Shown: positions 9,623-19,091, counted from the stretch's first letter. The stretch: DNA of 64,000 nucleotides from Actinomyces haliotis (GCF_015355765.1 NZ_JACWNA010000005.1:1-64000); one strand, 5' to 3'. Made by a program: numbers and translations. Notes: generated from the letters alone by a model not told the origin.

Positions 9623-9671
9623 CGCACCATCCTGATCCGACCACCGACCACCGAACCCTCCGAGGAGCCCC

Positions 9672-10067
9672 GTGCCCGCCACCCCCCGCGCCATCGACCT
9701 CACCCACGCCGCCGCCCGAGCCGCCGCCGAGCGCAAGGCTGAGGAGATCATCGCCATCGACGTCGCCGACAGGCTCGCCCTGTCCGACGTCTTCCTCGTC
9801 GTCTCGGGCCGCTCCGACCGCCAGGTCCGCGCCATCGTCGACTCCATCGACGAGGCGATGATCAAGGCCGGTGCCAAGCGCCGCACGCGCGAGGGCTACG
9901 ACGAGGGCCACTGGGTGCTCGTCGACTACGGCGACGTCGTCGTCCACGTCCAGCAGGCCGACGACCGCGAGTTCTACGCACTGGAGCGCCTGTGGGCCGA
10001 CTGCCCCGCCGTCGAGCTGCCGGACGACCTCGAGCGCGTCGCCGCCGAGGCCCCCGAGCAGGCCTGA
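9672..10067 (+). CDS. rsfS: Ribosomal silencing factor RsfS
   Basis: A 131-residue protein of the RsfS/Iojap family, which binds ribosomal protein uL14 and blocks subunit joining under starvation. Conserved blocks are DRLALSDVFLVVSGRSDRQV, the KRRTREGYDEGHWVLVDYGD segment and VVHVQQADDREFYALERLW. The GTG start at 9672 has GAGGAG 5-10 bp upstream. The length is normal for the family. It sits between the membrane protein and a phosphatase gene in the same orientation, a usual nadD-rsfS neighbourhood. Confidence 0.95.
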   Translation: MPATPRAIDLTHAAARAAAERKAEEIIAIDVADRLALSDVFLVVSGRSDRQVRAIVDSIDEAMIKAGAKRRTREGYDEGHWVLVDYGDVVVHVQQADDREFYALERLWADCPAVELPDDLERVAAEAPEQA

Positions 10068-10077
10068 GACCGCGCCC

Positions 10078-10722
10078 ATGACGACCCTCGTCCTGTGGCG
10101 CCACGGGCAGACCGACTACAACCTCGCCGGCCGGGTCCAGGGGCGCGTCGACATCGCCCTCAACGACACCGGGCGCGCGCAGGCCGCCGCCGCCGCGCCC
10201 GGGCTCGCCGCCCTCGGACCGAGCCGCGTCGTCTCCTCCCCGCTCGAGCGCGCCCACGGCACCGCCCGCGAGCTCGGCGCCCTCACGGGGCTGCCCGTCA
10301 CCATCGATGACGGGCTCCTCGAGCGGTCCTTCGGCGTGTGGGAGGGGCTCGACCGAGCCGCCATGGAGAAGGGCTGGCCCGAGGAGTTCGCGCTGTGGCG
10401 GGCCGGGGGAGACCCGGCCGGCGTCGGCGTCGAGACGCGCGCCCACGCCGCCGAGCGCGTCGGCGGGGCCCTGGCCCGCATCGCCGACGACGCCCCGGAG
10501 GACGCCACCGTCGTCGTCGCCGCCCACGGTGCCGCCATCACCCTGGGAACCACTCACCTGCTCGGCCTCGACCCTGTGGGGTGGTTCGGCCTGCGCGGGC
10601 TCGACAACTGCCACCACGCGACCCTGCGGCGCACCGACCGGGCGCCCGGCTGGGTCCTCGTCGAGTGGAACGCCGGTGGGGGAGACACCGAGCCCGGCAC
10701 CCCGGCGGGCTTCGTGTCCTGA
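10078..10722 (+). CDS. Histidine phosphatase family protein
   Basis: A 214-residue member of the histidine phosphatase superfamily. The RHG motif with the phosphohistidine is at the N-terminus (LVLWRHGQTDYN), the second conserved Arg lies in VVSSPLERAHGTA, the acid/base Glu is in LLERSFGVWEGL, and the second catalytic His is in VVVAAHGAAITLG. Family members downstream of rsfS are often annotated as phosphoglycerate mutase-like, but the substrate cannot be told from sequence. It starts 10 bp after the rsfS stop and is probably co-transcribed with it. Confidence 0.9.
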   Translation: MTTLVLWRHGQTDYNLAGRVQGRVDIALNDTGRAQAAAAAPGLAALGPSRVVSSPLERAHGTARELGALTGLPVTIDDGLLERSFGVWEGLDRAAMEKGWPEEFALWRAGGDPAGVGVETRAHAAERVGGALARIADDAPEDATVVVAAHGAAITLGTTHLLGLDPVGWFGLRGLDNCHHATLRRTDRAPGWVLVEWNAGGGDTEPGTPAGFVS

Positions 10723-10856
10723 GCGCCCGGGCGAGGGGCGGTCCCAGCGGTGACGGCCGCCGGGACGGTGAGGTACGGCACGTGCGGCCGATTTGCCCCC
10801 GGGTGCCGGAACTCCTTATGGTTATCCGCGTCGCCCGCGGGCGGCACCCGTTACTC

Positions 10857-10929
10857 GGGGCTATGGCGCAGTTGGTAGCGCGCTTCCATGGCATGGAAGA
10901 GGTCGGGGGTTCGAATCCCCCTAGCTCCA
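10857..10929 (+). tRNA. tRNA-Ala (anticodon GGC), first copy
   Basis: A 73-nt cloverleaf: acceptor GGGGCTA paired with TAGCTCC plus A73, anticodon stem CTTCC/GGAAG with loop ATGGCAT (anticodon GGC), and T arm GGGGG-TTCGAAT-CCCCC. The 3' CCA is not encoded. The second copy, 39 bp downstream, is identical in sequence, and both are preceded by the same CCCGTTACTC. Confidence 0.95.
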
Positions 10930-10968
10930 CGATCCGATCCGGTCCGCCGGTGAGGACGCCCGTTACTC

Positions 10969-11041
10969 GGGGCTATGGCGCAGTTGGTAGCGCGCTTCCA
11001 TGGCATGGAAGAGGTCGGGGGTTCGAATCCCCCTAGCTCCA
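10969..11041 (+). tRNA. tRNA-Ala (anticodon GGC), second copy
   Basis: Identical to the first copy over all 73 nt and also shares ten bases of 5' flank (CCCGTTACTC), so the pair arose by a recent tandem duplication or gene conversion. It is followed at once by a terminator and then by a serine recombinase fragment, and it marks the left edge of the accessory region. Confidence 0.95.
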
Positions 11042-11064
11042 CGTAAGATGAGAAAATCGAAGCT

Positions 11065-11095
11065 TGCCCCGCCTGATGGCGGGGCAGTTTTGTTT
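11065..11095 (+). terminator. Terminator of the tRNA-Ala pair
   Basis: The hairpin TGCCCCGCC-TGAT-GGCGGGGCA (11065-11086) is followed by GTTTTGTTT, a classical factor-independent terminator for plus-strand transcription out of the two tRNA genes. Confidence 0.85.
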
Positions 11096-11437
11096 CTGCG
11101 GTGACGTGCGCCGGGGCGTCGATGCTGGTGTGGGCGAGGACGCTGGCGGTGGTCTGCTCGGGTGTGTAGATGGTGTTCTCTTCGTCGTCGATGGTGATGC
11201 GGGTGAACAGGGCGCCGTTGAGGATGCGTCGTTCGGCTGGTTCGCACTTGTTGTAGAGGTCGTCGAGGTTGACGAGGAGTTCGGTGAGCTGGTCCAAGCC
11301 TGTTCGGGCCTCGGCGTAGGTGTCGGTGAGGTTGTCGAGCCGGGTAGTGATCTGGTCGAGGCTGGCGCGGATGCGGTCTTGTTCGCTCTTGAGGAGGTCG
11401 AGGGGGATCGCGTCGGCGTAGTGGGCCAGGACGAGCT
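11096..11437 (-). pseudogene. Serine recombinase, C-terminal fragment
   Basis: The minus-strand frame reads LLKSEQDRIRASLDQITTRL, TYAEARTGLDQLTELLVNLD, YNKCEPAERRILNGALFTRI and TIDDEENTIYTPEQT. This is the coiled-coil and C-terminal part of large serine recombinases. The catalytic N-terminal domain and zinc ribbon are missing because the IS3-type element cuts the gene at about 11437. The frame has no stop of its own and stays open through the tRNA terminator and the antisense of the tRNA gene, so the element-chromosome junction probably lies within or just before this stretch. It may be the integrase of a lost element that used this locus. Confidence 0.7.
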
Positions 11438-11503
11438 GGGGCCTGACCCTTGTTCGTGGACACGCTGATTCCAGCATTGGCTGGGGGAGCGAGATCATGA
11501 ACC

Positions 11504-11866
11504 ATGGCCAGAAAGAATTACTCCGAGGAGTTCCGCCGGCAGGCGGTCGACCTGTATGAGTCGACTCCGGGAGCGACGCTCCGCGGTATCGCGGAGGACC
11601 TCGGGATCGTTCGGGGAACGCTGCGGCAGTGGCTGGAGACTCACGGGACCGGGAAGAAAACGGCGGCTGACGGCACGCTGACAGACAGCCCGTTGCGGTC
11701 CGCGCCGACGGCTTCCACATCGGATCGTGATGAGCCGCTCGAGCAGCGCGTGGCACGGCTGGAGGCGGAGAACGCCCAGCTGAGAGCCGAGACGACGAAG
11801 CTCACCACAGAGCGGGAGATCCTCCAGAAGGCCGCGAAGTATTTTGCCGGGGAGACGCGCTGGTGA
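11504..11866 (+). CDS. IS3-family transposase OrfA
   Basis: A 120-residue protein with an N-terminal HTH of the transposase-8 type (MARKNYSEEFRRQAVDLYES, then IAEDLGIVRGTLRQWLETHG) and a C-terminal leucine-zipper helix (EQRVARLEAENAQLRAETTK). It is the DNA-binding half of an IS3 transposase. Its TGA overlaps the GTG of orfB (GTGA at 11863-11866), so orfB is likely reached by reinitiation at the overlap; no frameshift slip site is evident. Confidence 0.9.
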   Translation: MARKNYSEEFRRQAVDLYESTPGATLRGIAEDLGIVRGTLRQWLETHGTGKKTAADGTLTDSPLRSAPTASTSDRDEPLEQRVARLEAENAQLRAETTKLTTEREILQKAAKYFAGETRW

Positions 11867-12768
11867 GTCGCTTCCAGTTCGTCGCCGAGAACTCCACCAC
11901 CTACCCGGTGAAGCGACTGTGCGAGCTCGTTGAGATCGAGCGCTCCTCCTACTACGCCTGGCAGACAGGCACCCCAGCTCGGTTTGCGCGGGCCGCTTGC
12001 GATGGCGAGCTGCTCGAGGGGATCCGCATCATCCACGCGGAGGGCGATGCCCAAGGCGTCCCGCGGATCACGGCCGAGCTCAACGACGGGGCCGTGCCCG
12101 AGGACCGTGTCAACCACAAGCGGGTCGCCCGCGTGATGCGGGAGGCCGGACTCAGCGGGTAGGTCAAGAAGCGCAAGCACCGCACGACGGTGCCCGAACC
12201 GGCCGACCAGGTCGTTCCTGACCTGCTGAAACGGGATTTCACCGCCGAGGCGCCGAACCAGCGCTACGTCGGCGACATCACCTACCTGCCGCTGTCCGAG
12301 GCCAGTGGCGGCGGGAACCTATATCTGGCGACCGTGATCGACTGCTACAGCCGCCGTCTGGTGGGATGGGCCATCGCCGATCACATGCGCACCGACCTCG
12401 TCGCCGACGCGCTCAAGGCCGCCGCCGCGACCCGTGGATCTCTGGCAGGAGCGATCTTCCACAGCGACCACGGGTCGGTCTACACCTCCAAGGCCTACGC
12501 CGAGCTCTGCCAGCAACTCGGCGTCATCCAGTCGATGAGAGCCGTCGGCACCAGCGCCGACAACGCGATGGCAGAGTCATTCAACGCGACGCTGAAGCGC
12601 GAGGTTCTCCGGGACGCCGCGTGCTTCACCGACGAGCTGTCCTGCCGCCGCAAGATGTTCCGATGGCTGACCCGCTACAACACCAAGCACCGCCAATCCT
12701 GGTGCCGCTACCTCTCCCCGAACGCCTACGAGCGCGCCTACACCGCTACGCTGGCGCTCGCAGCGTAA
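11863..12768 (+). pseudogene. IS3-family transposase OrfB with in-frame amber stop
   Basis: An integrase-core transposase of about 301 codons. The N-terminal HTH_21-like part (YPVKRLCELVEIERSSYYAW, then GVPRITAEL) runs into TAG at 12160-12162. The same frame then continues without interruption through the rve domain: RYVGDITYLPLSEA (Asp), FHSDHGSVYTSKAYAELC (Asp) and NAMAESFNATLKREVL (Glu). A tyrosine codon is usual near this point, so TAC to TAG is the likely change. All catalytic residues survive, so suppression or reversion would restore it. Confidence 0.85.
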
Positions 12769-12820
12769 ACAACCCCCGTGTCCACGAACCGGGGGTAGGC
12801 CCCCCGTCCCGCACAGCACG

Positions 12821-14028
12821 CCGGTTGCCGGCAGGAACATCTCGCACGGAATCCTCCAGCCGCACACCGGGTCGATCGTCGGTGACATCTACCTACCGTC
12901 GGTCACCGACGAGGTCACATGGGGCTACGTGCCGACCGTCCACGCCGCCCCCACCGCCCGCGTCCGGTCGGGGCGGACCATCCTCATCGACGCACTCAGC
13001 CACGAGGGCCTGTTGGAGGACCAGGGCCGCGACCCGATCAGCTGGTTCGGTGAGCACGGCGTCCGCCGCCACCACGTCCTGGCCGACGCCATAGACGTCG
13101 CCGCCCGCTACGACCGCCACCGGCGCGACTTCGACGCCGACGGCCCGCACGTGGTCACCGGCCCGGTGTTCGTCGAGGGCGCCGAGCCGGGTGACGTGCT
13201 CAAGATCGAGACCCTCGACCTGCGCACCCGCGTCCCCTACGGCGTGGTCAGCTCCCGACACGGCAAGGGCACCCTGGCCATCACCCCCAACGGCACTCCC
13301 CCGGCCGGCATCAGCCTGGCCGAGGTGATGCCGCCACATGCCACCGACGGCCGAGCCACCCACGACCCCACCGGTTACGGCAACGTCTCGGTCTTCGCCG
13401 ACATCGTCGATGGCCGCGCCCGGATGCGCGCTGGTCGGCGCCATGTCCATTTCCCACTGCAGCTGTTCTTCGGGATGATGGGCGTCGCCCGCTCGGAGGC
13501 GACCACGCTGAACGACCCGTCCGCGCACTCCGTCCCTACCCACCCCTCGGTGGCGGCAACATCGACATCCGCCACCTCGGGCTGGACAGCACCTTCTACC
13601 TGCCCGTGGCGGCCGAGGGCGCCCTGTTCTACGTCGGCGACCCGCACCACGCGATGGGCCCGGGCGAGGGCACTCACTGCGATGGAGGGTTCCCTGCGCG
13701 GCACCTTCCGCCTGTCGGTCTGCAAGAAGGGGTCTGGGGATGCCCCGTCGGTCGCCTTCCACCACCCCTTCGGCGAGACCCGCGACGCGTGGATCCCGAT
13801 CGGCCTCAGTGACCCTGACGGCCTGGTCGGCGGCGACGACACCGACCTGAACGTGGGGCGATGCGCAGGGCGGTCATCAATGCGCTCGACCACCTGCAGG
13901 TCGACGTGGGCATCCCCCGCGCTGTCGCCTACGCCTACCTCTCGGCGGCCAGCGACTTCTACGTCAGCCAGTTCGTCGACAAGACCACCGGCGTGCACGG
14001 CCTGATCCGCAAGTCCGACTTCTGCTGA
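12821..14028 (+). pseudogene. Acetamidase/formamidase family protein, decayed
   Basis: The frame opens directly after the IS3-type element with RNISHGILQPHTGSIVGDIY and continues TWGYVPTVHAAPTARVRSG, typical of FmdA/AmdA amidases. It includes a PHATDGRATHDPTGYGN segment and a FFGMMGVARSE block. After about 13535 the frame shifts: GGNIDIRHLGLDSTFYLPVA reads in another frame, then LRGTFRLSVCKKGSGDAPSV, and finally VDVGIPRAVAYAYLSAASDF to TGA 14028. The first residues and the promoter are lost to the IS, and there are at least two further frameshifts. It would have hydrolysed short-chain amides to ammonia. Confidence 0.75.
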
Positions 14029-14375
14029 GACCGGGGCCCGACCGCCGTGACAGGGCTCATGGCGGCCGGTGGCACCGTCGCGCTCCGACGGGGTGCCGGC
14101 CTGCATGCCAGGGCTGGCACTCCAGCGTGCCTCCCGGGTTGGACGGTCAAGGCCGCGAAGCCGGTTCCGCAGGGCCCGGGAGGTGCCACCCGTCGCGTTC
14201 GACCTCCTTCTCCACACCTGCGCGTCGTCCACGCCCAGCACGGTGTGCTGGGCGTGACGGCCATGGTCGAGACCTCCCCGTCCTGACAGGAGGTGCGCTG
14301 CGCGTGCACCTCCACGTCGCGATGCCGACCGGTTGCGCCCGGCCCCTGGGCGTGGGGCCCGGGGTCGGTCTTCTG
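14029..14375. other. Gene-free stretch with a perfect hairpin
   Basis: No convincing gene in about 350 bp between the amidase relic and the convergent doxX gene. The main feature is a perfect 12-bp dyad at 14230-14256 (CACGCCCAGCAC, loop GGT, GTGCTGGGCGTG). It has no T-run on either strand. It may be a weak terminator for the convergent genes or a relic of coding sequence. Confidence 0.45.
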
Positions 14376-14771
14376 CTACGACCGGGGCAGGCCGGCCGAC
14401 CACAGCGCCGCGGCGATCAGGGCGGGCTGGCCGAACAACCGCGCGAGTCGCTTGCCATCGGTGTCGAGGCCAAAACCGTCTCGCCGCGCCGCATACTGGT
14501 CGATGTTGCCGGGGAAGACCGCGGCATAGAACCCAGCCAGGGCACCACCGGTCAGCATGCGATGACGCGGCAGCGCCAGCATCGCGCTGCCGGCCAAGAC
14601 TTCGGCGACGCCGGAGCCGATGACCACGGGATCCTTGTCACCGGGGAACCAGTCGGGCACCTGTGCCTGGAACTCCTGGCGCTTGAAGCTCAGGTGGGAG
14701 ACGCCGGCGTAGACCATGAACGCTCCGAGCGCGATTCGTGCGAGTTCTTGGGAGCGGTGTGTGATGGGCAT
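14376..14771 (-). CDS. DoxX family membrane protein
   Basis: A 131-residue protein with about four membrane segments in the DoxX arrangement (LARIALGAFMVYAGVSHLSF, VVIGSGVAEVLAGSAMLALP, MLTGGALAGFYAAVFPGNID, LIAAALWSAGLPRS). DoxX proteins are small quinone- or thiol-linked membrane proteins, some tied to oxidative stress. The gene begins 27 bp downstream of ohrR on the same strand, so the two are probably co-transcribed and under OhrR control; AGGAGGATC precedes the ATG. Confidence 0.85.
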   Translation of the reverse strand: MPITHRSQELARIALGAFMVYAGVSHLSFKRQEFQAQVPDWFPGDKDPVVIGSGVAEVLAGSAMLALPRHRMLTGGALAGFYAAVFPGNIDQYAARRDGFGLDTDGKRLARLFGQPALIAAALWSAGLPRS

Positions 14772-14798
14772 GGAAATGATCCTCCTGGATGGTGGTTG

Positions 14799-15230
14799 TC
14801 ACTCGAGTTGGGTGGACAGGTCGTCCAGGAATGCCTTCACCTGGACGAGCTTTTCTGGTGGGCCCGGGTAGAGCGCGAGCATCTGTGCGGGAACTCCGGT
14901 TGCCCTGCACCGCAGCGAACTCCCCTCCTGGGTCAGGCTGATCAGGCGGCGCCGTTCATCGTTGCCACTCCACGACCGGGTGACGAGACCAGCCTGCTCC
15001 AGCCGTCGCAGCAGGGGGGTCAGGGTGCCGCTGTCGAGGTGCAGCCGAGCTCCGATGTCATTGACACCGACGGGCTTGTCAGCGTGCCACAGGACGAGCA
15101 TGACGAGGTATTGGGGATAGGTGAGGCCGATGTCCTCGAGCAGTGGCCGGTAGGCGCGCGTCACCGCCCTGCTGGCCCTGTACAGGGAGAAGCAGAGCTG
15201 GTGGTCGAGGTCGGGGATCTGGTCACTCAC
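14799..15230 (-). CDS. ohrR: MarR-family organic-peroxide-sensing repressor OhrR
   Basis: A 143-residue MarR-type winged-helix regulator. The N-terminal QLCFSLYRASRAVTRAYRPL contains the redox-sensing cysteine (residue 13) of OhrR with its usual neighbours, and LTYPQYLVMLVLW, DIGARLHLDSGTLTPLLRRL and the wing motif GNDERRRLISLT complete the domain. OhrR loses DNA binding when this cysteine is oxidised by organic hydroperoxides. It is divergent from ohr and shares a 114-bp control region with a perfect 15-bp dyad. A second Cys (residue 109, LRCRA) lies in the C-terminal helix and could take part in an inter-subunit disulfide (inference). Confidence 0.92.
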   Translation of the reverse strand: MSDQIPDLDHQLCFSLYRASRAVTRAYRPLLEDIGLTYPQYLVMLVLWHADKPVGVNDIGARLHLDSGTLTPLLRRLEQAGLVTRSWSGNDERRRLISLTQEGSSLRCRATGVPAQMLALYPGPPEKLVQVKAFLDDLSTQLE

Positions 15231-15249
15231 ACCCCAAGCCTACCTCAGA

Positions 15250-15288
15250 CACAATCTGATTGTGCGCAATCCACTTGTGCGCTATGTT
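15250..15288 (+). promoter_or_regulatory. ohr promoter with OhrR operator
   Basis: CACAATC-T-GATTGTG (15250-15264) is a perfect 15-bp palindrome matching the A/T-rich dyads bound by OhrR. It overlaps a -35-like TTGTGC (15260-15265) that stands 17 bp before a -10-like TATGTT (15283-15288), facing ohr. Repression by occluding the -35 follows directly. The promoter hexamers are inferred by eye. Confidence 0.75.
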
Positions 15289-15344
15289 GTCTCTGCAATC
15301 GCGAGGCAGGTGAGGCCTCGCACAGACGCCGCCCAGGAGGCACC

Positions 15345-15773
15345 ATGATCGAGATCGAGCCCGTCTACACCACCGAGGCCATCGCCACCGGCGCAGGCCG
15401 CAACGGCCACGTCCAGACCGCCGACGGCCGGCTCTCGTTCGACCTGGCCATCCCGCGGGAGATGGGCGGCAGCGGTGAGGGCGCCAACCCCGAACAGTTG
15501 TTCGCCGCCGGTTACGCCGCCTGCTTCCACTCCGCCCTGCAGATGGTGGCCCGCCACGCGCACAAGGATCTCGGCGATTCGTCGGTGGGTGCCCAGGTGA
15601 GCATCGGCAAGGCCGGTGAGGGGTTCGGCCTGGCAGTCACCCTTGAGGTCGTCATCCCCGACCTGCCCGACGACGAGGCGCAGCAGCTGGCCAACCAAGC
15701 CCACCAGGTGTGCCCCTACTCGAACGCCACCCGCGGCAACATCCGCGTCGACGTCGTCGTCGTCGACGACTGA
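15345..15773 (+). CDS. ohr: Organic hydroperoxide resistance protein Ohr
   Basis: A 142-residue OsmC/Ohr-family peroxidase that reduces organic hydroperoxides with a thiol pair. Both redox cysteines are present: AAGYAACFHSALQMVA (Cys about 61) and HQVCPYSNATRGN (Cys about 126). The N-terminal VYTTEAIATGAGRNGHVQT and the EMGGSGEGANPEQLFAAGYA block are diagnostic of Ohr rather than OsmC. AGGAGG at 15335-15340 supports the ATG at 15345. Divergent from ohrR, it heads a run of four detoxification genes. Confidence 0.95.
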   Translation: MIEIEPVYTTEAIATGAGRNGHVQTADGRLSFDLAIPREMGGSGEGANPEQLFAAGYAACFHSALQMVARHAHKDLGDSSVGAQVSIGKAGEGFGLAVTLEVVIPDLPDDEAQQLANQAHQVCPYSNATRGNIRVDVVVVDD

Positions 15774-15863
15774 CCCTCCCGCCTCGCCGCGACACCAACA
15801 CGTTGGGCCCCACCCACCGCGCCACCTGCACCGCCCCAACCCATCGACACAACGGAGGCAACC

Positions 15864-17252
15864 ATGACCACCTACCGCACACAGAACCCCTCGACAGGCA
15901 AGGTCGACCGCAGCTGGGACTCCCTCGACCCACGCGAGGTGGGCACGGCCATCGACACCGCCGAGGAGGCCTTCACCTCCTGGCGGCGCACGAGCGTCGA
16001 GGAGCGCGCCGGTGTGCTGGCCCGGACCGCGCACCTGTTCGAGCAGAGGGCGGAGGAGCTCGCCGGAATCGCGGCCTCCGAGATGGGAAAGCCCGTCTCC
16101 CAGGGCATCGCCGAGGCGTAGCTGGTCGCCCAGATCTTCGACTACTACGCCCAGCGCGCCGACGAGCTGATGGCCGACGAGGTCCTGCCGGACCAGGGGG
16201 CGAACTCCTCCCGCGTGGAGAAGCAGCCCCTGGGCGTCCTGCTGGGCGTGATGACGTGGAACTTCCCCTACTACCAGATCGCCCGGTTCATCGCACCCAA
16301 CCTGCTGCTCGGCAACACGCTGCTGCTGAAGCCGGCCTCGATCTGCTCTGCTTCCGCCCTCAAGGTGGAAAAGCTCCTCGACCAGGCCGGTCTGCCGAAG
16401 GGAGTCCACCAGACGCTCCTCGTGGACAGCTCCCAGATCGAGGACATCATCGCCGACCCGCGCGTGCGCGGTGTCTCCCTCACCGGGAGTGAGGGCGCGG
16501 GGGCCTCGGTCGCCGCCGCAGCCGGCAAGCACCTCAAGAAGGTGGTGCTGGAGCTCGGAGGTTCCGACCCGTTGATCGTCCTCGGTGGTGACATCGACGC
16601 GGTGGCGAGCACCGCCGCCCGGGCGCGGTTGAGCAACGCCGGCCAGGCCTGCAACTCGCCCAAGCGGATGATCGTGCTCGACGAGTTCTACGACACCTTC
16701 GTCGACAAGCTGTCGGCTGCCTTCTCCGCAGCGGTCGTCGGGGACCCCCAGGATGGGGCCACCGACGTGGGCCCCATGTCGAGCACCGATGCCCGCGACG
16801 AGCTGATGGAGCTTGTCGACGATGCCGTGGGCCACGGCGCCCACGTCCTCGTCGGCGGCTACCCGCGCGAGGGTGCCGGCGCCTTCATGGAGGCGACCGT
16901 ACTGACCGACGTGACCCGCGACATGCGGGCCTGGTCGGAGGAGCTGTTCGGACCGGTCGCGGTCGTGTGCCGCGCCGCGGACGTGGACGAGGCCGTTGCC
17001 CTGGCCAACGAGACCGACTTCGGACTGAGCGGCTCGGTGTGGTCCGACGACCTCGAACTCGCCGAGGCCACCGCCCGCCGCCTCGACGTGGGCATGGCCT
17101 ACGTCAACGAGCACGGCACCAGCCTCGCCGGACTGCCCTTCGGCGGCGTCGGCCGCTCTGGCTTCGGCCGGGAACTGGGCGACTACGGCGTCGACGAGTT
17201 CGTCAACAAACGTCTGGTCCGCGTTTCCGACCCCGTGGGTCCTGAGCAGTGA
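15864..17252 (+). pseudogene. Succinate-semialdehyde-type aldehyde dehydrogenase with in-frame amber stop
   Basis: A 463-codon NAD(P)-dependent aldehyde dehydrogenase frame interrupted once by TAG at 16119-16121, after residue 85 (GKPVSQGIAEA, stop, LVAQIFDYYAQRADEL). GAG to TAG is the likely change. Downstream, all family motifs are intact in the same frame: GVMTWNFPYYQIARF, VSLTGSEGAGASVAAAA, VLELGGSDPLIVLGG (Glu), NAGQACNSPKRMIV (catalytic Cys) and ELFGPVAVV. The GGEAGG-like GGAGG before the ATG and the C-terminal GxxGFGRELGDYGVDEF are normal for succinate-semialdehyde dehydrogenases. A second start could give residues from 16170 on, but without the N-terminus this would not fold normally. 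It lies between ohr and a DJ-1 gene. Confidence 0.85.
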
Positions 17253-17326
17253 ACCCCGCCCCCAACCCGGGGCACAGCCACCCCTGACCATGGAACCACT
17301 CCACGAGACATCGAAAGGAAGATGCC

Positions 17327-18010
17327 ATGTCCCGCATCCTGATGATCCTCACATCCCACGACCAACTCGGTGACACCGACCGTAGGACCGGTTTTTGGCT
17401 CGAGGAGTTCGCCGCTCCCTACTACGTGTTCCGCGATGCCGGACACGACATCACCCTGGCCTCGCCGAAGGGCGGGCGACCGCCGGTCGACCCGACCAGC
17501 ACGCTGCCGCAGATGCAGACCGACTCCACCCGTCGATTCGAGGCCGACGACGCGGCGAAGGCTGCCCTGACGACCAGCACCCCTTTGTCGGAGGTTGACG
17601 TGAGCCAGTTCGACGCGGTCTTCTACCCGGGCGGCCACGGCCCGCTGTGGGACCTCGTGGAGGATCCCACCTCGCAGCAGATCATCCTCGACAGCGGCGC
17701 CGCCGGCAGGCCGCTGGGCCTGGTCTGCCACGCCCCCGGCGTGCTGCATGCCATCAAGAAGCAGGACGGGACGTCGTTCATCACCGACCGTTCGGTGACT
17801 GGCTTCACCAATGGCGAGGAGGAGGCCGCCGGGCTGACCGACATCGTCCCGTTCCTGGTCGAGGACTCCCTCAGGGAAGCGGGCGCCCGCTACAGCAAGG
17901 GCCCCGACGGTGACAGCTACGTCGTCACGGACGGCACGCTGGTCACCGGGCAGAATCCGGCCTCGTCGGCTGATGCCGCCCGCCGCCTCCTCGACCTGCT
18001 GACCCACTGA
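17327..18010 (+). CDS. DJ-1/PfpI family class I glutamine amidotransferase-like protein
   Basis: A 227-residue protein of the DJ-1/PfpI superfamily, of the group with Hsp31-like members that handle reactive aldehydes. The nucleophilic-elbow cysteine lies in GLVCHAPGVLHAI, after AVFYPGGHGPLWDL; an N-terminal Glu (WLEEFAAPYYVFRDAG) matches the conserved acidic residue beside the cysteine. AAAGGAAG precedes the ATG at 17327. Between an aldehyde dehydrogenase and an oxidoreductase, a role in methylglyoxal or other carbonyl detoxification is likely but inferred. Confidence 0.88.
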   Translation: MSRILMILTSHDQLGDTDRRTGFWLEEFAAPYYVFRDAGHDITLASPKGGRPPVDPTSTLPQMQTDSTRRFEADDAAKAALTTSTPLSEVDVSQFDAVFYPGGHGPLWDLVEDPTSQQIILDSGAAGRPLGLVCHAPGVLHAIKKQDGTSFITDRSVTGFTNGEEEAAGLTDIVPFLVEDSLREAGARYSKGPDGDSYVVTDGTLVTGQNPASSADAARRLLDLLTH

Positions 18011-18037
18011 CCACCACCCACCCACAGGAGTACAGGG

Positions 18038-19042
<1,005 letters not shown>

Positions 19043-19091
19043 GCAGGTCATCGGCTGCCTTCGTCCGCGGTGACATCACCACGGACAGTTG

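Larger units (their letters stand above)
11438..12803 (+). mobile_element. IS3-family insertion sequence, full-length copy
   Basis: A 1.37-kb element with good terminal inverted repeats: the left GGGGCCTGACCCTTGTTCGT (from 11438) matches the reverse complement of the right end (GGGGCCTACCCCCGGTTCGT, ending 12803) at most positions, and both continue into GGACAC. It holds orfA and orfB, the latter with a premature stop. It cuts a serine recombinase gene on the left and an acetamidase gene on the right. I see no clear target duplication. A truncated copy in the same orientation lies at 19739-19963. Confidence 0.85.

Noticed and set aside
10851-11095. Minus-strand protein running through both tRNA-Ala genes (GARGIRTPDLFHAMEARYQL)
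   Set aside because: This peptide is the antisense translation of the tRNA, a frequent annotation artefact. Only the recombinase part beyond 11096 is retained.
15282-17291. Open frame of about 670 codons antisense to ohr and the aldehyde dehydrogenase
   Set aside because: Gly/Val/Leu/Asp-rich shadow opposite recognised proteins; no start signal.
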